From: an uncultured Flavobacteriaceae bacterium
GTDB taxonomy: Bacteria > Bacteroidota > Bacteroidia > Flavobacteriales > Flavobacteriaceae
Assembly (NCBI GenBank): GCA_943789365.1
Contig: CALSTV010000001.1
Coordinates: 2,294,001 to 2,358,000 of the forward strand
Direction of reading: 5' to 3'
DNA length: 64,000 bases
Below, in pieces: positions 53,971 to 64,000 of this stretch. Each line of letters opens with the position of its first letter. The first letter of the stretch is position 1. Below the pieces are notes generated by a model that saw only the letters and a program-made list of their open reading frames with translations, made no database searches and had not been told where the DNA came from. Position numbers and translations under genes: made by a program.

Positions 53971-54897
53971 TTGAATTCAAAACAACAACATACCACACTT
54001 ATAAAAAACAAAGCTTTGTCTTTGGGGTTTACCAGTATTGGAATCTCTGAGGCAAAATTTTTGGAAGAAGAAGCACCAAATGTAGAGGAATGGTTGAAGA
54101 AAGGCTATCAAGGAGAAATGCAATATCTAGAGAATCATTTTGACAAGCGGTTGGACCCTCGTTTGTTGGTGTCTGATGCCAAATCGGTTATCTCATTGAG
54201 TTATAACTATTTCCCTGAAGAACTACAAACAGATGATAGTTATAAACTTGGAAAATACGCTTATGGACAGGATTATCATCATGTAATCAAAGACAAGCTC
54301 AAAACATTACTGGCCTATATACAAGAAGAAATTGGCGAAGTTTCAGGAAGGGCTTTTACAGATTCAGCACCGGTATTAGAGCGCGCTTGGGCTCAAAAAT
54401 CGGGCTTGGGTTGGAATGGTAAAAATAGTTTGTTGATTCAAAAAGAACACGGGTCTTTTTTCTTTTTAGCAGAGTTGATTTTGGACTTAGAATTGGAGGT
54501 GGATACGCCATTTTCGGCAGATCATTGTGGAACCTGTACCAAATGCATAGATGCCTGTCCTACGCAAGCAATCTTGCCAAACAATACCGTAGACGGTAGC
54601 AAATGTATTTCCTATTTTACCATAGAATTAAAAAACGAATTGCCAGCTTCTGAAAAAGGAAAATTCGACGATTGGATGTTTGGCTGTGATATCTGTCAGG
54701 ATGTTTGCCCTTGGAATCGTTTTTCAAAACCACACAGTGAACCCCTTTTTCAACCACATCCAGACTTGTTACAGATGACTAAAGAGGACTGGAACGAAAT
54801 TACCGAAGAAGTGTTTCGAAAAGTCTTTCAAAAATCGGCGGTAAAAAGAACAAAATATTCTGGGCTTACAAGGAATATTGAGTTTTTAAAAGAATAA
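53971..54897 (+). CDS. queG: Epoxyqueuosine reductase QueG
   Basis: I use TTG 53971 ([20 protein letters not shown]), because the promoter-like box lies just upstream and the longer frame back to 53920 reads through the repeat. The 308-residue product has [43 protein letters not shown] and two iron-sulfur cluster motifs: [16 protein letters not shown] with a distal Cys in [10 protein letters not shown], and [11 protein letters not shown]. It reduces epoxyqueuosine to queuosine in tRNA using cobalamin. A family C-terminal HEAT extension is short here. Confidence 0.93.
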   Translation: MNSKQQHTTLIKNKALSLGFTSIGISEAKFLEEEAPNVEEWLKKGYQGEMQYLENHFDKRLDPRLLVSDAKSVISLSYNYFPEELQTDDSYKLGKYAYGQDYHHVIKDKLKTLLAYIQEEIGEVSGRAFTDSAPVLERAWAQKSGLGWNGKNSLLIQKEHGSFFFLAELILDLELEVDTPFSADHCGTCTKCIDACPTQAILPNNTVDGSKCISYFTIELKNELPASEKGKFDDWMFGCDICQDVCPWNRFSKPHSEPLFQPHPDLLQMTKEDWNEITEEVFRKVFQKSAVKRTKYSGLTRNIEFLKE

Positions 54898-54928
54898 AAA
54901 ATCACTAAAATTTTAGCGCTAAAAAAGG

Positions 54929-54936
54929 TATCTTTG
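54929..54936 (+). promoter_or_regulatory. Putative -7 box (TATCTTTG) for the malic enzyme gene
   Basis: TATCTTTG matches TAnnTTTG and lies 26 bases before the ATG at 54963, downstream of the queG stop. Confidence 0.6.
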
Positions 54937-54962
54937 TCAGTTATTAACTGAACGAATCATCT

Positions 54963-57236
54963 ATGTCTGAGTCTAGAAAAAGGAGAGAAGCACTTTTATA
55001 CCACGCAAAACCAACCCCAGGGAAAATCAAAGTTGTTCCCACGAAGAAATATGCGAGTCAACGAGATTTGTCCTTGGCGTATTCACCAGGTGTAGCTGAA
55101 CCTTGTTTGGAAATAGAAAAGGACCCTGAAAACGCCTACAAATATACATCCAAAGGAAACCTTGTTGCCGTAATATCAAACGGTACAGCCGTGCTAGGAT
55201 TGGGAGATATTGGTCCGCTTGCAGGAAAACCTGTGATGGAAGGAAAAGGATTGCTATTTAAAATCTTTGCAGATATAGATGTGTTTGACATAGAGGTAGA
55301 TGTTACCGATGTCGATAAATTTGTAGATACCGTAAAAGCAATTGCACCTACTTTTGGAGGGATCAATCTCGAAGATATCAAAGCGCCAGAAGCCTTTGAA
55401 ATAGAAAGAAGACTTAAAGAAGAACTAGACATTCCGGTAATGCACGACGATCAGCATGGAACCGCAATAATCTCTGCAGCTGCTTTGATCAATGCTTTGG
55501 AGATTGTAGAAAAAAAGATCGATGAGGTACAAATAGTAGTTAACGGTGCCGGAGCTGCTGCAGTATCCTGTACCTTGCTGTACATAGCCTTAGGAGCCAA
55601 AAAAGAAAACATTGTCATGTGCGATAGCAAAGGGGTTATTCGAAAAGATATCGAAAACCTGTCTGAACAAAAAGCCATGTTTGCTACCGATAAAGATATT
55701 TATACGCTAGAAGATGCCATGAAAAATTCCGATGTATTTATCGGACTTTCGGTGGCAGATGTTGTAAGTCCAAAGATGTTATTGTCTATGGAAAAAGATC
55801 CCATTGTATTTGCCATGTGTAATCCAAATCCTGAAATCAATTACGATTTGGCAATCAAAACAAGAAAAGATATCATCATGGCAACAGGACGTTCAGACCA
55901 TCCAAATCAGGTGAACAACGTTTTAGGATTTCCATTTATTTTTAGAGGGGCACTCGATGTTAGAGCCACAGGAATTAATGAAGAAATGAAAATGGCTGCC
56001 ACACTAGCCTTGGCAGATATGGCGAAGAAAACCGTGCCAGAACAAGTGAACTTGGCCTATGGTCAATCTAACTTAACATTTGGACGCGACTACATCATTC
56101 CCAAACCATTCGATCCACGATTAATTTATGAAATTCCACCAGCAGTAGCCAAAGCAGCTATGGATTCTGGCATTGCAAAAAGTCCAATTCAGGATTGGGA
56201 AAAATACAAAGACGTACTTATGGAACGTCTAGGGACAGGCAGTAAATTGGTACGTGTACTACATGACAGAGCAAGATCGGCCCCAAAAAGATTGGTGTTT
56301 AACGAAGCTGATCAGCTCAATGTGATGAAAGCTGCTCAGATTGTTTATGACGAAGGAATTGCCATTCCAATATTATTGGGAAATAAAGAAATGATACTTT
56401 CACATAAAGAGGAAATTGGTTTTGAAGGAGAGGTAGAAATTATCGACCCTAAAACAGATGAAAGGCGTGCACAGCGTTATGCCTATGCAGATATGTATTG
56501 GGCAACACATCAGCGTAGAGGGGTAACCCTGCTCGAGGCTAGAAAAATGATGCGTGAACGCAACTACTTTGCATCCATGATGATCAATCAAGGTGACGCG
56601 GATGCCATGATTACAGGGTATTCTCGTAATTATGCCAGTACCATAAAACCTTTGTTTGAAACCTTAGGGATGCAAGACGGAGTTTCTAGAATTGCAGCCT
56701 GTAACTTAATGCTGACCAAAAGAGGACCTATGTTTCTTTCCGATACTACAGTGAACATAGATCCCACACCAAAGCAATTAGCAAAAATTACACAAATGAC
56801 AAGTGATGTAGTAAAAATGTTTGGAATGACTCCCGTTGTTTCCATGTTGTCATTTTCGAACTTTGGCGCTTCCAAATCAGAAAAATCTCAAAAAGTAGAA
56901 ACGGCTGTCAATCTTTTGCATAAATCAAATCCAGACCTTATTGTGGATGGCCCTATACAAGTTGACTTTGCCTTGAATGCTGAAATGTTGGAAGACAAAT
57001 TTTCGTTCTCACAACTGGCAGGAAAAAAGACAAATGTATTGGTGTTTCCAAATCTGGACTCGGCAAATATTTCCTATAAATTGATGAAGGAGCTCAACGG
57101 AATAGAATCTATTGGGCCAATTATCATGGGATTGAAGAAACCGGCACATATTCTACAATTAGGAGCCAGTGTAGATGAAATGGTGAACATGGCGGCAGTG
57201 GCCGTAATAGATGCTCAGAACAAAGCAAAAAAATAA
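54963..57236 (+). CDS. maeB: NADP-dependent malic enzyme fused to a phosphotransacetylase domain
   Basis: This 757-residue protein has the MaeB length. Residues 1-430 are the malic enzyme: [82 protein letters not shown] and [20 protein letters not shown]. Residues about 435-757 are a phosphate acetyltransferase-like domain ([55 protein letters not shown]) that is usually regulatory. It converts malate to pyruvate with NADPH in the cytoplasm. ruvA and sprA follow downstream, an order common in Flavobacteriia. Confidence 0.96.
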   Translation: MSESRKRREALLYHAKPTPGKIKVVPTKKYASQRDLSLAYSPGVAEPCLEIEKDPENAYKYTSKGNLVAVISNGTAVLGLGDIGPLAGKPVMEGKGLLFKIFADIDVFDIEVDVTDVDKFVDTVKAIAPTFGGINLEDIKAPEAFEIERRLKEELDIPVMHDDQHGTAIISAAALINALEIVEKKIDEVQIVVNGAGAAAVSCTLLYIALGAKKENIVMCDSKGVIRKDIENLSEQKAMFATDKDIYTLEDAMKNSDVFIGLSVADVVSPKMLLSMEKDPIVFAMCNPNPEINYDLAIKTRKDIIMATGRSDHPNQVNNVLGFPFIFRGALDVRATGINEEMKMAATLALADMAKKTVPEQVNLAYGQSNLTFGRDYIIPKPFDPRLIYEIPPAVAKAAMDSGIAKSPIQDWEKYKDVLMERLGTGSKLVRVLHDRARSAPKRLVFNEADQLNVMKAAQIVYDEGIAIPILLGNKEMILSHKEEIGFEGEVEIIDPKTDERRAQRYAYADMYWATHQRRGVTLLEARKMMRERNYFASMMINQGDADAMITGYSRNYASTIKPLFETLGMQDGVSRIAACNLMLTKRGPMFLSDTTVNIDPTPKQLAKITQMTSDVVKMFGMTPVVSMLSFSNFGASKSEKSQKVETAVNLLHKSNPDLIVDGPIQVDFALNAEMLEDKFSFSQLAGKKTNVLVFPNLDSANISYKLMKELNGIESIGPIIMGLKKPAHILQLGASVDEMVNMAAVAVIDAQNKAKK

Positions 57237-57298
57237 AGGCTATGAATTTATTTCTGCGAACGATTTGAGTTCGAAGAGAAATAAAAAAATAACAACTT

Positions 57299-57880
57299 AT
57301 GATTACACAGTTAAAAGGACGATTGGTAGAAAAAAATCCGACATATATTGTCGTTGATTGTCATGGAGTAGGCTATTTATTGCATATCTCATTGCATACC
57401 TATGGCTTGTTACCTTCAGAAGAATCCATTACCATTTATACGCATCTTTCAATAAAAGAAGACGCCCATACCTTGTATGGATTTATCTCTAAATTAGAAA
57501 GAGAAATATTTCGTTTGTTAATCTCTGTATCTGGGGTAGGACCTAGTATTGCCAGAACGATGCTTTCCTCAATGTCGTCAGAAGAAATACAACAAGCAAT
57601 TGCCTCTGGAAATGTGGCATTGATTCAATCGGTTAAAGGAATAGGTGCAAAAACGGCACAACGTTTAATTTTAGATTTAAAGGACAAAGTGCTAAAAACC
57701 TTTGATTTTGATGAAAATGCAGTTCCTGTGCACAATACCAGCAAAGAAGAAGCGTTATCTGCATTGGAAGTACTTGGATTTGCTAGGAAAATCTCGGAAA
57801 AAGTCTTGGATAAAATATTAAAACAAGAAGCCGAACTTTCTGTGGAACAACTAATTAAAAAAGCATTGAAAAGTTTCTAA
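57299..57880 (+). CDS. ruvA: Holliday junction DNA helicase subunit RuvA
   Basis: This 193-residue protein has the RuvA domains: an N-terminal OB fold (MITQLKGRLVEKNPTYIVVDCHGVGYLLHIS), two helix-hairpin-helix motifs (LLISVSGVGPSIARTMLSS near residue 75 and LIQSVKGIGAKTAQRLILDLKDKV near residue 107), and a C-terminal domain III (EALSALEVLGFARKISEKVLDKIL) that contacts RuvB. It binds four-way junctions. The sprA frame begins six bases after its stop, so the two may be co-transcribed. Confidence 0.96.
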   Translation: MITQLKGRLVEKNPTYIVVDCHGVGYLLHISLHTYGLLPSEESITIYTHLSIKEDAHTLYGFISKLEREIFRLLISVSGVGPSIARTMLSSMSSEEIQQAIASGNVALIQSVKGIGAKTAQRLILDLKDKVLKTFDFDENAVPVHNTSKEEALSALEVLGFARKISEKVLDKILKQEAELSVEQLIKKALKSF

Positions 57881-57886
57881 CTAAAC

Positions 57887-60800
57887 TTGAAGGACTTTAG
57901 ATCAAAATATAGGGGTATATTTTTGTTGCTATGCGTTGTCTTGTTAAGCAATGCGTTGTCAGCACAAACTACGCCTGCAACAGATTCTGCAACAGATTCC
58001 ATTCCTCCTCTTCGTTATGATTTTAAAAACGGTCAAGACGGGAGTTTGTTTTTAGACCTACCTGCGCTCAAAGAAGTGGAGTATGATGAAAACAGCAAAC
58101 GCTATGTCATCAAAGAAAAAATAGGAAACTCCGAAGTTAAAACCCCCTTATTTATGTCGACCACCGAGTATAAAGAATACCGGTTAAACGAAGACATGAA
58201 GGAATATTATAGGCAGAAAATTAGCGCCCTAAATAAGGATAAAAAAGGAAGTAAAGAAGCGCAAAAGAACTTGTTGCCAACGTATTATGTGAATTCCAGT
58301 CTGTTCGAAACTATCTTTGGAGGAAATGCCATAGAAGTAAATACACAGGGGTCCATTGATGTGCGATTGGGTGTGCTGTATCAAAATATCGAAAATCCGC
58401 AACTGTCTGAAGATAATAGAAAAAGTACTTCGTTCGATTTCGATCAGCAAGTTACCGCTAGTATTTCAGCTAAGATTGGAGAACGATTAAAAGTGTCGGC
58501 AAACTACGATACCAAATCTACCTTCGATTTTCAAAACATGGTAAAAGTAGAGTTCATCCCTACCTTACCAGCTGGTGTGTCCGATAAAGTCGATGAAGTA
58601 ACCAGCCTGCAAGACGGTTTTGAATCGAAAGAAGAAGACGATATTGTACGTAAGATTGAATTGGGGAATGTGAGTATGGATGTTAGCAATAATCTGATTT
58701 CTGGCTCCCAAAGTTTATTCGGGATTAAAAGTAAACTGCAATTTGGTAAAACCACCATCACCTCTGTATTCTCGCAGCAAAAATCGGAAACCAAAACCGT
58801 AAACGCAGAAGGAGGAGCCTCCCTCAATGAATTTGAATTGCAAACGTCGCAATACTCCGCAAACAAATACTTTTTCTTAGCGCATTATTTTAGAAATAAC
58901 TACAATGACGCCCTTAAGAAATATCCATTGATAAACAGCCCTGTAAATATTATCAAGGTTGAGGTATGGATCACCAATCGAGGAACCAATACCACCGATG
59001 TTAGAAATGTGGTAGCCCTAACCGATTTGGGAGAAAAAGGAATCGATTACTATGCGAACTCTGAAACGGGTATTCACGAACCCAATATTACAAACGCTGA
59101 GGTATTAGAGAATGGGGCGTATCCCTATGAAAGTCCTGACAACGAAGCGAACACTCTGGAAACGGTTTTTGACGATCCAAACATACGATCTATCGGTACG
59201 GTGAAATCGGCCTTGCCAGGTTCTATGGTACAAGGAGCCGATTTTACCATTCTAGAAAATGCCAAGAAATTAAACACCAACGAATATTCATTTCATCCGC
59301 AGTTAGGGATGCTAACCCTGAACCGACAATTGACAGATGGCGATGTCTTGGCTGTTTCTTTCCAATACACCATTACAGGAAATGAAAAAGTATTTCAAGT
59401 CGGTGAATTTTCAACAGATGGAATTCCTTCTAATGAAAACTTAGTATTGAAACTATTGCGTTCTGAAATCAAAGAACCTGGTAAACGTATTTGGGATTTG
59501 ATGATGAAAAACACCTATTCATTGGGCGCCTATCAATTGCAATCGGAAGGGTTTTTACTAGATCTTTTGTACAAGGATGATCAAACAGGGGTAGCCGTAA
59601 ACTCACTTCAAAATTCAAATACAGATGGCATTCCGGAAAGAACCATTATGAACGTGGTAGGAGTCGATGTCTTGGATCAAAACAATTTCGACAAACCCAA
59701 GGGAGACGGTTATTTTGATTATGTGGAAGGCATCACTGTAATTTCAGAAAATGGAACAATTATTTTTCCTACCGTAGAGCCTTTTGGTAGAGATATGGAA
59801 GCGATCTTAGACCCTGAAGATGCACAATATGTTTTTAACGAGTTGTATACCAATACACAGGCAAACGCAAAGAATAATTACCAAAATAAAGATAAATATT
59901 TACTGTCTGGATATTATAAATCCGATGCGAGTAATGGAATTTCGTTGGGTGCTTTTAATGTACCGAAAGGATCGGTAAAAGTAACTTCGAATGGAATATT
60001 ACTAACCGAAGGCGCCGATTATGTGGTAGATTATTTAAGTGGACGTGTGCAAATTATCAATCCAGCCATAGAAGCCTCAGGAGCGCCTGTACAAGTATCG
60101 CTCGAAAACAATAGTCTCTTCAATCAGCAACAAAAAACCTATGTAGGAATTGATGTAGAGCATAAGTTCTCTGAAAAATTCCAAATGACAGGTACCTATT
60201 TGAACGTAAACGAAAGACCGTTAACACAAAAGGTGTCTTTTGGAAGCGACCCAATAGACAATACCATGTTGGGAATGAGTTTTAACTATGACTCTGAAGT
60301 GCCATGGATTACCAAAATGGTGAACAAATTGCCATTTCAAGACACCGATGTGCCTTCGCAGGTAACCGTACGAGGTGATTTTGCTTATATGATTCCAGGC
60401 GCACCCAAAGGGGTGGATTTAGGAGGGGAAGCAACCACTTATATCGATGATTTTGAAGGCGCGCAAATACCATTGAGCGTCATGGATGTTAACTCTTGGA
60501 AATTAGCGAGTAAACCCTTGAACTTTAGTTTAGATGGAGAATTCTATGATTTAGGAGAAGAAGTTGATTACGAAGATCCTGAAGATATAGGTATTTTAAA
60601 TAGAGGAAAGAAAAGAGCCCAATTGGCTTGGTATTCCATTGACCGTTTGTTCTATGGAAACTCATCACTTACACCTGGTAATATTGACAATGAGGAATTA
60701 TCGAGAGCAGAGGTGAGTCGTGTGGATTATGAAGAACTCTTCCCGCAAACAGATTTAGATGTTACTCAGTCTACCACGTTATCGACTTTTGATCTTTCCT

Positions 60801-63800
60801 ATTTTCCAAAAGAAAGAGGAAGTTATAACTACGATGAAGACATAGATTTAGGAGGTGGGTTGAACAATCCAGAAGACCGATGGGGTGGTATTACAAGAGC
60901 CCTATCGACCAATGATTTTGAACGTGCCAATGTAGAGTATATCCAATTCTGGATTCAAGATCCTTATGAAAATTATTCTATAAATTCACAAGAAGGAGGT
61001 CCTAGTTCTGGAGGGCCTATAGAAGAAGGAGAGCTATTTATCAACCTTGGAAATATTTCTGAAGACATCTTAAAAGATGGTAGGAAAATGTATGAAAATG
61101 GTTTGCCAGAAAGTGGAGAGCCAGACAATACAGATCCAACGGCCTGGGGAAGAATACCAACCAATTCTTCTTTTGTTTATGCATTTAATGAAGTAGATGC
61201 CGATAGAAGTATTCAAGATGTTGGTTTGGATGGTTTGGGAGATGCCGAAGAATCGGTAAAATTCCCAAATTTTGCAGGTGAAGATCCTTCCTCCGATAAC
61301 TACAGATTCTTTAGAAGTACCCAATACGATCAGGAAGATGCTTCCATAATTTCACGTTATAAAGATTACAACAAAACCGACGGAAACTCGCCCACTGCGA
61401 ATTTGAGTGAAGAATCCTATCCAACATCTGCCACGGCGATACCAGATAATGAAGATGTTAACAAGGATCAAACCATGAACACCATTGACGCTTACTACCA
61501 ATACAAAGTATCATTGAACAGAGCCGATTTGAGAATTGGAACCAATAATATTGTAGATGCTAAGAGGGTATTTAGACCTACAGCAGACGGAGGAACTAAA
61601 GAAATTACCTGGTATCAATTTAGAGTGCCAATAGCTTCTGGAACTCCCATAGGACCTATTTCCGATTTTAATTCAATTCGTTTTATGCGGATGTTCTTAA
61701 CCAAATTCAAAACCCCTGTGGTACTGCGTTTTGGACAACTGCAATTGGTGCGTGGTGACTGGCGACGTTATACGAAGAATGTACACGGCGGTATTTCAGA
61801 TCCTGCAGATGAGCTAGACGAAACTGAATTGAACAATTTTACAACAGGTGTTGTCAATATTGAAGAGAATGAAAATAGAGTACCCATTCCGTATGTGCTA
61901 CCTCCTGGGATTGAACGAGAACAGTTACAAGGAAGTACTTCCATACAATTCCAAAACGAACAGTCGTTAGCTGTAAAAGTTGTGGATCTACCCGCGGGGG
62001 AAGCAAGAACTGTATATAAAAACTCCATTTCTGATTTGAGAATGTTTAAACGTTTAAAAATGTTTATTCATGCTGAAGGAATAGGGATTGATTTGGATGA
62101 CGATAAAATGATGGCCATTGTTCGATTAGGTGCAGATTTAAATGATAACTTTTATCAGATTGAAATCCCACTGAAAGGAACGGCCTTTGGAACAACAACT
62201 GCAGAAGGCATTTGGCCAGAGGAGAACAATATGGATGTGGATTTGGAAAGTCTTGGCTTGTTAAAAGTACAGCGCTACGAAGAGTTTGGCTCTGCAGGAG
62301 CAAACGTATTGTATCCATTACCTGTAGATGGAGAAGCACCAATTTACAGAATTCGTGTAAAAGGAAATCCAAATTTAGCCAACATCAAGGCCATGATGAT
62401 GGGAGTTCAAAATATTTCGGATATAAATCAAAGTGCTGAATTGTGGTTTAACGAATTGCGTGTGGCTGGTTTTGATAACGATGGAGGTTGGGCCACTGTA
62501 GTTAGTGCCAATGCCAACTTTGCAGATTTAGCAGATGTGGCGCTTACTGGAAGTATGCAAACCAAAGGCTTTGGAGGGGTTGAGCAACGGGTGAATGAAC
62601 GAAGCATTGAGGATGTGAAGCAATATGGTGTTTCTACGAATGTGAACGTAGGCCAGCTGATGCCTAAAGACTGGGGAATTAGAATTCCAGTGAGCTATTC
62701 GATTTCTGAAGAATTTAAAGACCCTAAATACGATCCTAAATTTCAAGATGTCTTGTTTGAAGATGCCAAAGAAATTAATGAGAATAGTAGTAGTGCTCAA
62801 GATTATACCAAACAAAAAAGCATCAGCTTGATCAATGTGCGTAAGGAAAGAGTAGGTGAACTTACCAAAGCACCGATGCCATATGACGTTGAGAATTTTT
62901 CAGTTTCTTATAGTTATAATGAACAGTTGCATTCCGATTATAATGTGCAAAAGCATCTGGTACAGGACGTGAGAACTTCGGCAAATTACAGCTATAATAT
63001 TCCTTCAAAACCGATTGAACCATTTAAAAACTCGGAAAAACTAAAAAGCAAGTATTGGAAAATTATTAAAGATTTTAATTTCAATCTTTTGCCGTCCACC
63101 ATTGGAGCGAATACCAATATAACCAGAGATTATAACGAACAAGCATCACGTAACTTAGTAACAGGGGGTGCACTGCCTACCTTGCAACAACGAAATTTCT
63201 TGTTCGATTGGGATTATAATATTGGTTACAACCTGTCAAAATCATTAAAGTTCAATTTTAGAGCTGCCAATAAAAATATCTACGATTCTTTTGAATTTGA
63301 CGACGAAGAAGCAGAAGATGTCACCTTATTTAGTGATTTCTTCAATATGGGTAGGGCCAATAACTACAGTCAAAAGTTAGATGCGACTTATAAAATTCCA
63401 ATAGATAAATTACCTTTCTTAGGTTTTGTAACAGCAGATTATAATTATACAGCAGATTTTAACTGGAAAGCGGGTTCTCAATCTTTTATTTATGAAATGG
63501 GGAACACCATTCAAAATGCAAATACACACAGTATTTCTAGCAATATGAATATGCAAAAACTCTATAAAGAAATAGGGTTGAAGAAATTGTTTACCGAGAA
63601 AAAGAAAACGCCGAAAAAGACCAAAAAGAAGGATGATGATGGCAAGCCTAAATTTGCGAAACCAACGACACCACGGAGAAGTATAGGAAAGAAAAAGAAA
63701 GTATCGACCAAACAGAAAATATTAAACGTTACCTACGACTTGGTGACGGCTATTAAAACGGTGCGATTTAGTTATTCTGAAAACAATGGTACTTTTTTAC

Positions 63801-64000
63801 CGGGGTATAGCCAGTCTGTTGGTTTCCTAGGCCGCGATCGAATAGATGGCGGTTTGGCACCTACATTTGGTTTTGTTTTTGGAGATCAGGCGGATATCCG
63901 AGAACGTGCCTTGGATAGTAATTGGTTGACCACAAGAAATATCAACTTAATGGGGGTTGAGGATGAAGATTATTATTCGAAAACCTATACCCAAACGCAT
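57887..64000 (+). CDS. sprA: SprA, gliding motility / type IX secretion translocon protein (partial, runs off the window)
   Basis: The frame stays open from TTG 57887 to the last base, 2038 codons. SprA proteins are about 2400 residues, so roughly the last sixth is missing. The start MKDFRSKYRGIFLLLCVVLL with SNALSAQ is a signal peptide. The mature part has family sequences such as RYDFKNGQDGSLFLDLP, NTQGSIDVRLGVLYQNIENP, ITNRGTNTTDVRNVVALTDLG, FSFHPQLGML-like repeats and many alternating beta strands. SprA forms the very large outer-membrane barrel of the type IX secretion system needed for gliding and protein export. No ATG precedes the signal peptide, so TTG is the likely start. Confidence 0.95.
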   Translation, partial: MKDFRSKYRGIFLLLCVVLLSNALSAQTTPATDSATDSIPPLRYDFKNGQDGSLFLDLPALKEVEYDENSKRYVIKEKIGNSEVKTPLFMSTTEYKEYRLNEDMKEYYRQKISALNKDKKGSKEAQKNLLPTYYVNSSLFETIFGGNAIEVNTQGSIDVRLGVLYQNIENPQLSEDNRKSTSFDFDQQVTASISAKIGERLKVSANYDTKSTFDFQNMVKVEFIPTLPAGVSDKVDEVTSLQDGFESKEEDDIVRKIELGNVSMDVSNNLISGSQSLFGIKSKLQFGKTTITSVFSQQKSETKTVNAEGGASLNEFELQTSQYSANKYFFLAHYFRNNYNDALKKYPLINSPVNIIKVEVWITNRGTNTTDVRNVVALTDLGEKGIDYYANSETGIHEPNITNAEVLENGAYPYESPDNEANTLETVFDDPNIRSIGTVKSALPGSMVQGADFTILENAKKLNTNEYSFHPQLGMLTLNRQLTDGDVLAVSFQYTITGNEKVFQVGEFSTDGIPSNENLVLKLLRSEIKEPGKRIWDLMMKNTYSLGAYQLQSEGFLLDLLYKDDQTGVAVNSLQNSNTDGIPERTIMNVVGVDVLDQNNFDKPKGDGYFDYVEGITVISENGTIIFPTVEPFGRDMEAILDPEDAQYVFNELYTNTQANAKNNYQNKDKYLLSGYYKSDASNGISLGAFNVPKGSVKVTSNGILLTEGADYVVDYLSGRVQIINPAIEASGAPVQVSLENNSLFNQQQKTYVGIDVEHKFSEKFQMTGTYLNVNERPLTQKVSFGSDPIDNTMLGMSFNYDSEVPWITKMVNKLPFQDTDVPSQVTVRGDFAYMIPGAPKGVDLGGEATTYIDDFEGAQIPLSVMDVNSWKLASKPLNFSLDGEFYDLGEEVDYEDPEDIGILNRGKKRAQLAWYSIDRLFYGNSSLTPGNIDNEELSRAEVSRVDYEELFPQTDLDVTQSTTLSTFDLSYFPKERGSYNYDEDIDLGGGLNNPEDRWGGITRALSTNDFERANVEYIQFWIQDPYENYSINSQEGGPSSGGPIEEGELFINLGNISEDILKDGRKMYENGLPESGEPDNTDPTAWGRIPTNSSFVYAFNEVDADRSIQDVGLDGLGDAEESVKFPNFAGEDPSSDNYRFFRSTQYDQEDASIISRYKDYNKTDGNSPTANLSEESYPTSATAIPDNEDVNKDQTMNTIDAYYQYKVSLNRADLRIGTNNIVDAKRVFRPTADGGTKEITWYQFRVPIASGTPIGPISDFNSIRFMRMFLTKFKTPVVLRFGQLQLVRGDWRRYTKNVHGGISDPADELDETELNNFTTGVVNIEENENRVPIPYVLPPGIEREQLQGSTSIQFQNEQSLAVKVVDLPAGEARTVYKNSISDLRMFKRLKMFIHAEGIGIDLDDDKMMAIVRLGADLNDNFYQIEIPLKGTAFGTTTAEGIWPEENNMDVDLESLGLLKVQRYEEFGSAGANVLYPLPVDGEAPIYRIRVKGNPNLANIKAMMMGVQNISDINQSAELWFNELRVAGFDNDGGWATVVSANANFADLADVALTGSMQTKGFGGVEQRVNERSIEDVKQYGVSTNVNVGQLMPKDWGIRIPVSYSISEEFKDPKYDPKFQDVLFEDAKEINENSSSAQDYTKQKSISLINVRKERVGELTKAPMPYDVENFSVSYSYNEQLHSDYNVQKHLVQDVRTSANYSYNIPSKPIEPFKNSEKLKSKYWKIIKDFNFNLLPSTIGANTNITRDYNEQASRNLVTGGALPTLQQRNFLFDWDYNIGYNLSKSLKFNFRAANKNIYDSFEFDDEEAEDVTLFSDFFNMGRANNYSQKLDATYKIPIDKLPFLGFVTADYNYTADFNWKAGSQSFIYEMGNTIQNANTHSISSNMNMQKLYKEIGLKKLFTEKKKTPKKTKKKDDDGKPKFAKPTTPRRSIGKKKKVSTKQKILNVTYDLVTAIKTVRFSYSENNGTFLPGYSQSVGFLGRDRIDGGLAPTFGFVFGDQADIRERALDSNWLTTRNINLMGVEDEDYYSKTYTQTH

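Overview
The window is a chromosomal segment of a member of the Bacteroidota, most likely a marine-type Flavobacteriaceae. Three things support this: the gene content (an sprA gliding/type IX secretion gene directly after ruvA, a CcsB-CcsA fusion, a malic enzyme-phosphotransacetylase fusion), the AT-rich composition, and repeated TAnnTTTG boxes, the -7 element of Bacteroidota promoters. I do not name a genus. No rRNA, tRNA, CRISPR array or insertion sequence was recognised.

Region 1 (1-30948) is a surface polysaccharide locus read entirely on the plus strand. It opens with the end of a glycerol-3-phosphate cytidylyltransferase-like gene, a four-helix-bundle protein gene flanked by heptamer repeats, and ugd. 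After a stretch of gene remnants comes a very AT-rich block holding a flippase, an HPr-kinase-like ATPase, a thymidylate-kinase-like protein, a CDP-glycerol glycerophosphotransferase-like protein, an unrecognised probable helical-toroid protein, glycosyltransferases, a Wzy-type polymerase, a GNAT acetyltransferase and a polysaccharide deacetylase. The CapE/CapF/CapG set for UDP-N-acetyl-L-fucosamine follows, with a cupin protein and a WbuB-like glycosyltransferase. Next come an epimerase and a WecA/MraY-type initiating transferase, then a second flippase, a second polymerase, another glycosyltransferase, a DegT aminotransferase and a WbpM/PglF-type 4,6-dehydratase. The locus ends with a Wza-like export lipoprotein and a Wzc-like tyrosine autokinase. 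It looks like a complete Wzx/Wzy-dependent capsule or O-antigen pathway built as a mosaic. Four genes between 10.5 and 16.8 kb (wzy, GNAT, capE, capG) carry single-base insertions. CapG has about eight or more, so the UDP-FucNAc branch is either broken in this strain or misread in the assembly.

Region 2 (30949-45635) is mostly housekeeping: cytochrome c maturation (CcsBA), a TPR-like membrane protein, a 42-residue membrane protein, a GT2/YbhN-like pair on the minus strand, ruvC, a DMT transporter, two adjacent metal-related lipoproteins (an HMA-domain protein and a cysteine-rich metallothionein-like protein), heme A synthase, chorismate synthase, a secreted protein, ribosomal proteins L21 and L27, and Kdo transferase.

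Region 3 (45636-53780) is a molybdenum cofactor cluster: moaA, a membrane protein, moeA, moaC and a two-domain mobA on the plus strand, moaE and moaD on the minus strand, with a bestrophin and a membrane-anchored MutS-like ATPase between them. Region 4 (53781-64000) holds queG, the malic enzyme fusion, ruvA and the first 2038 codons of sprA, which runs off the window.

A recurring feature is short tandem repeats with periods of 6, 7 or 8 bases in the spacers, often touching a start or stop codon.
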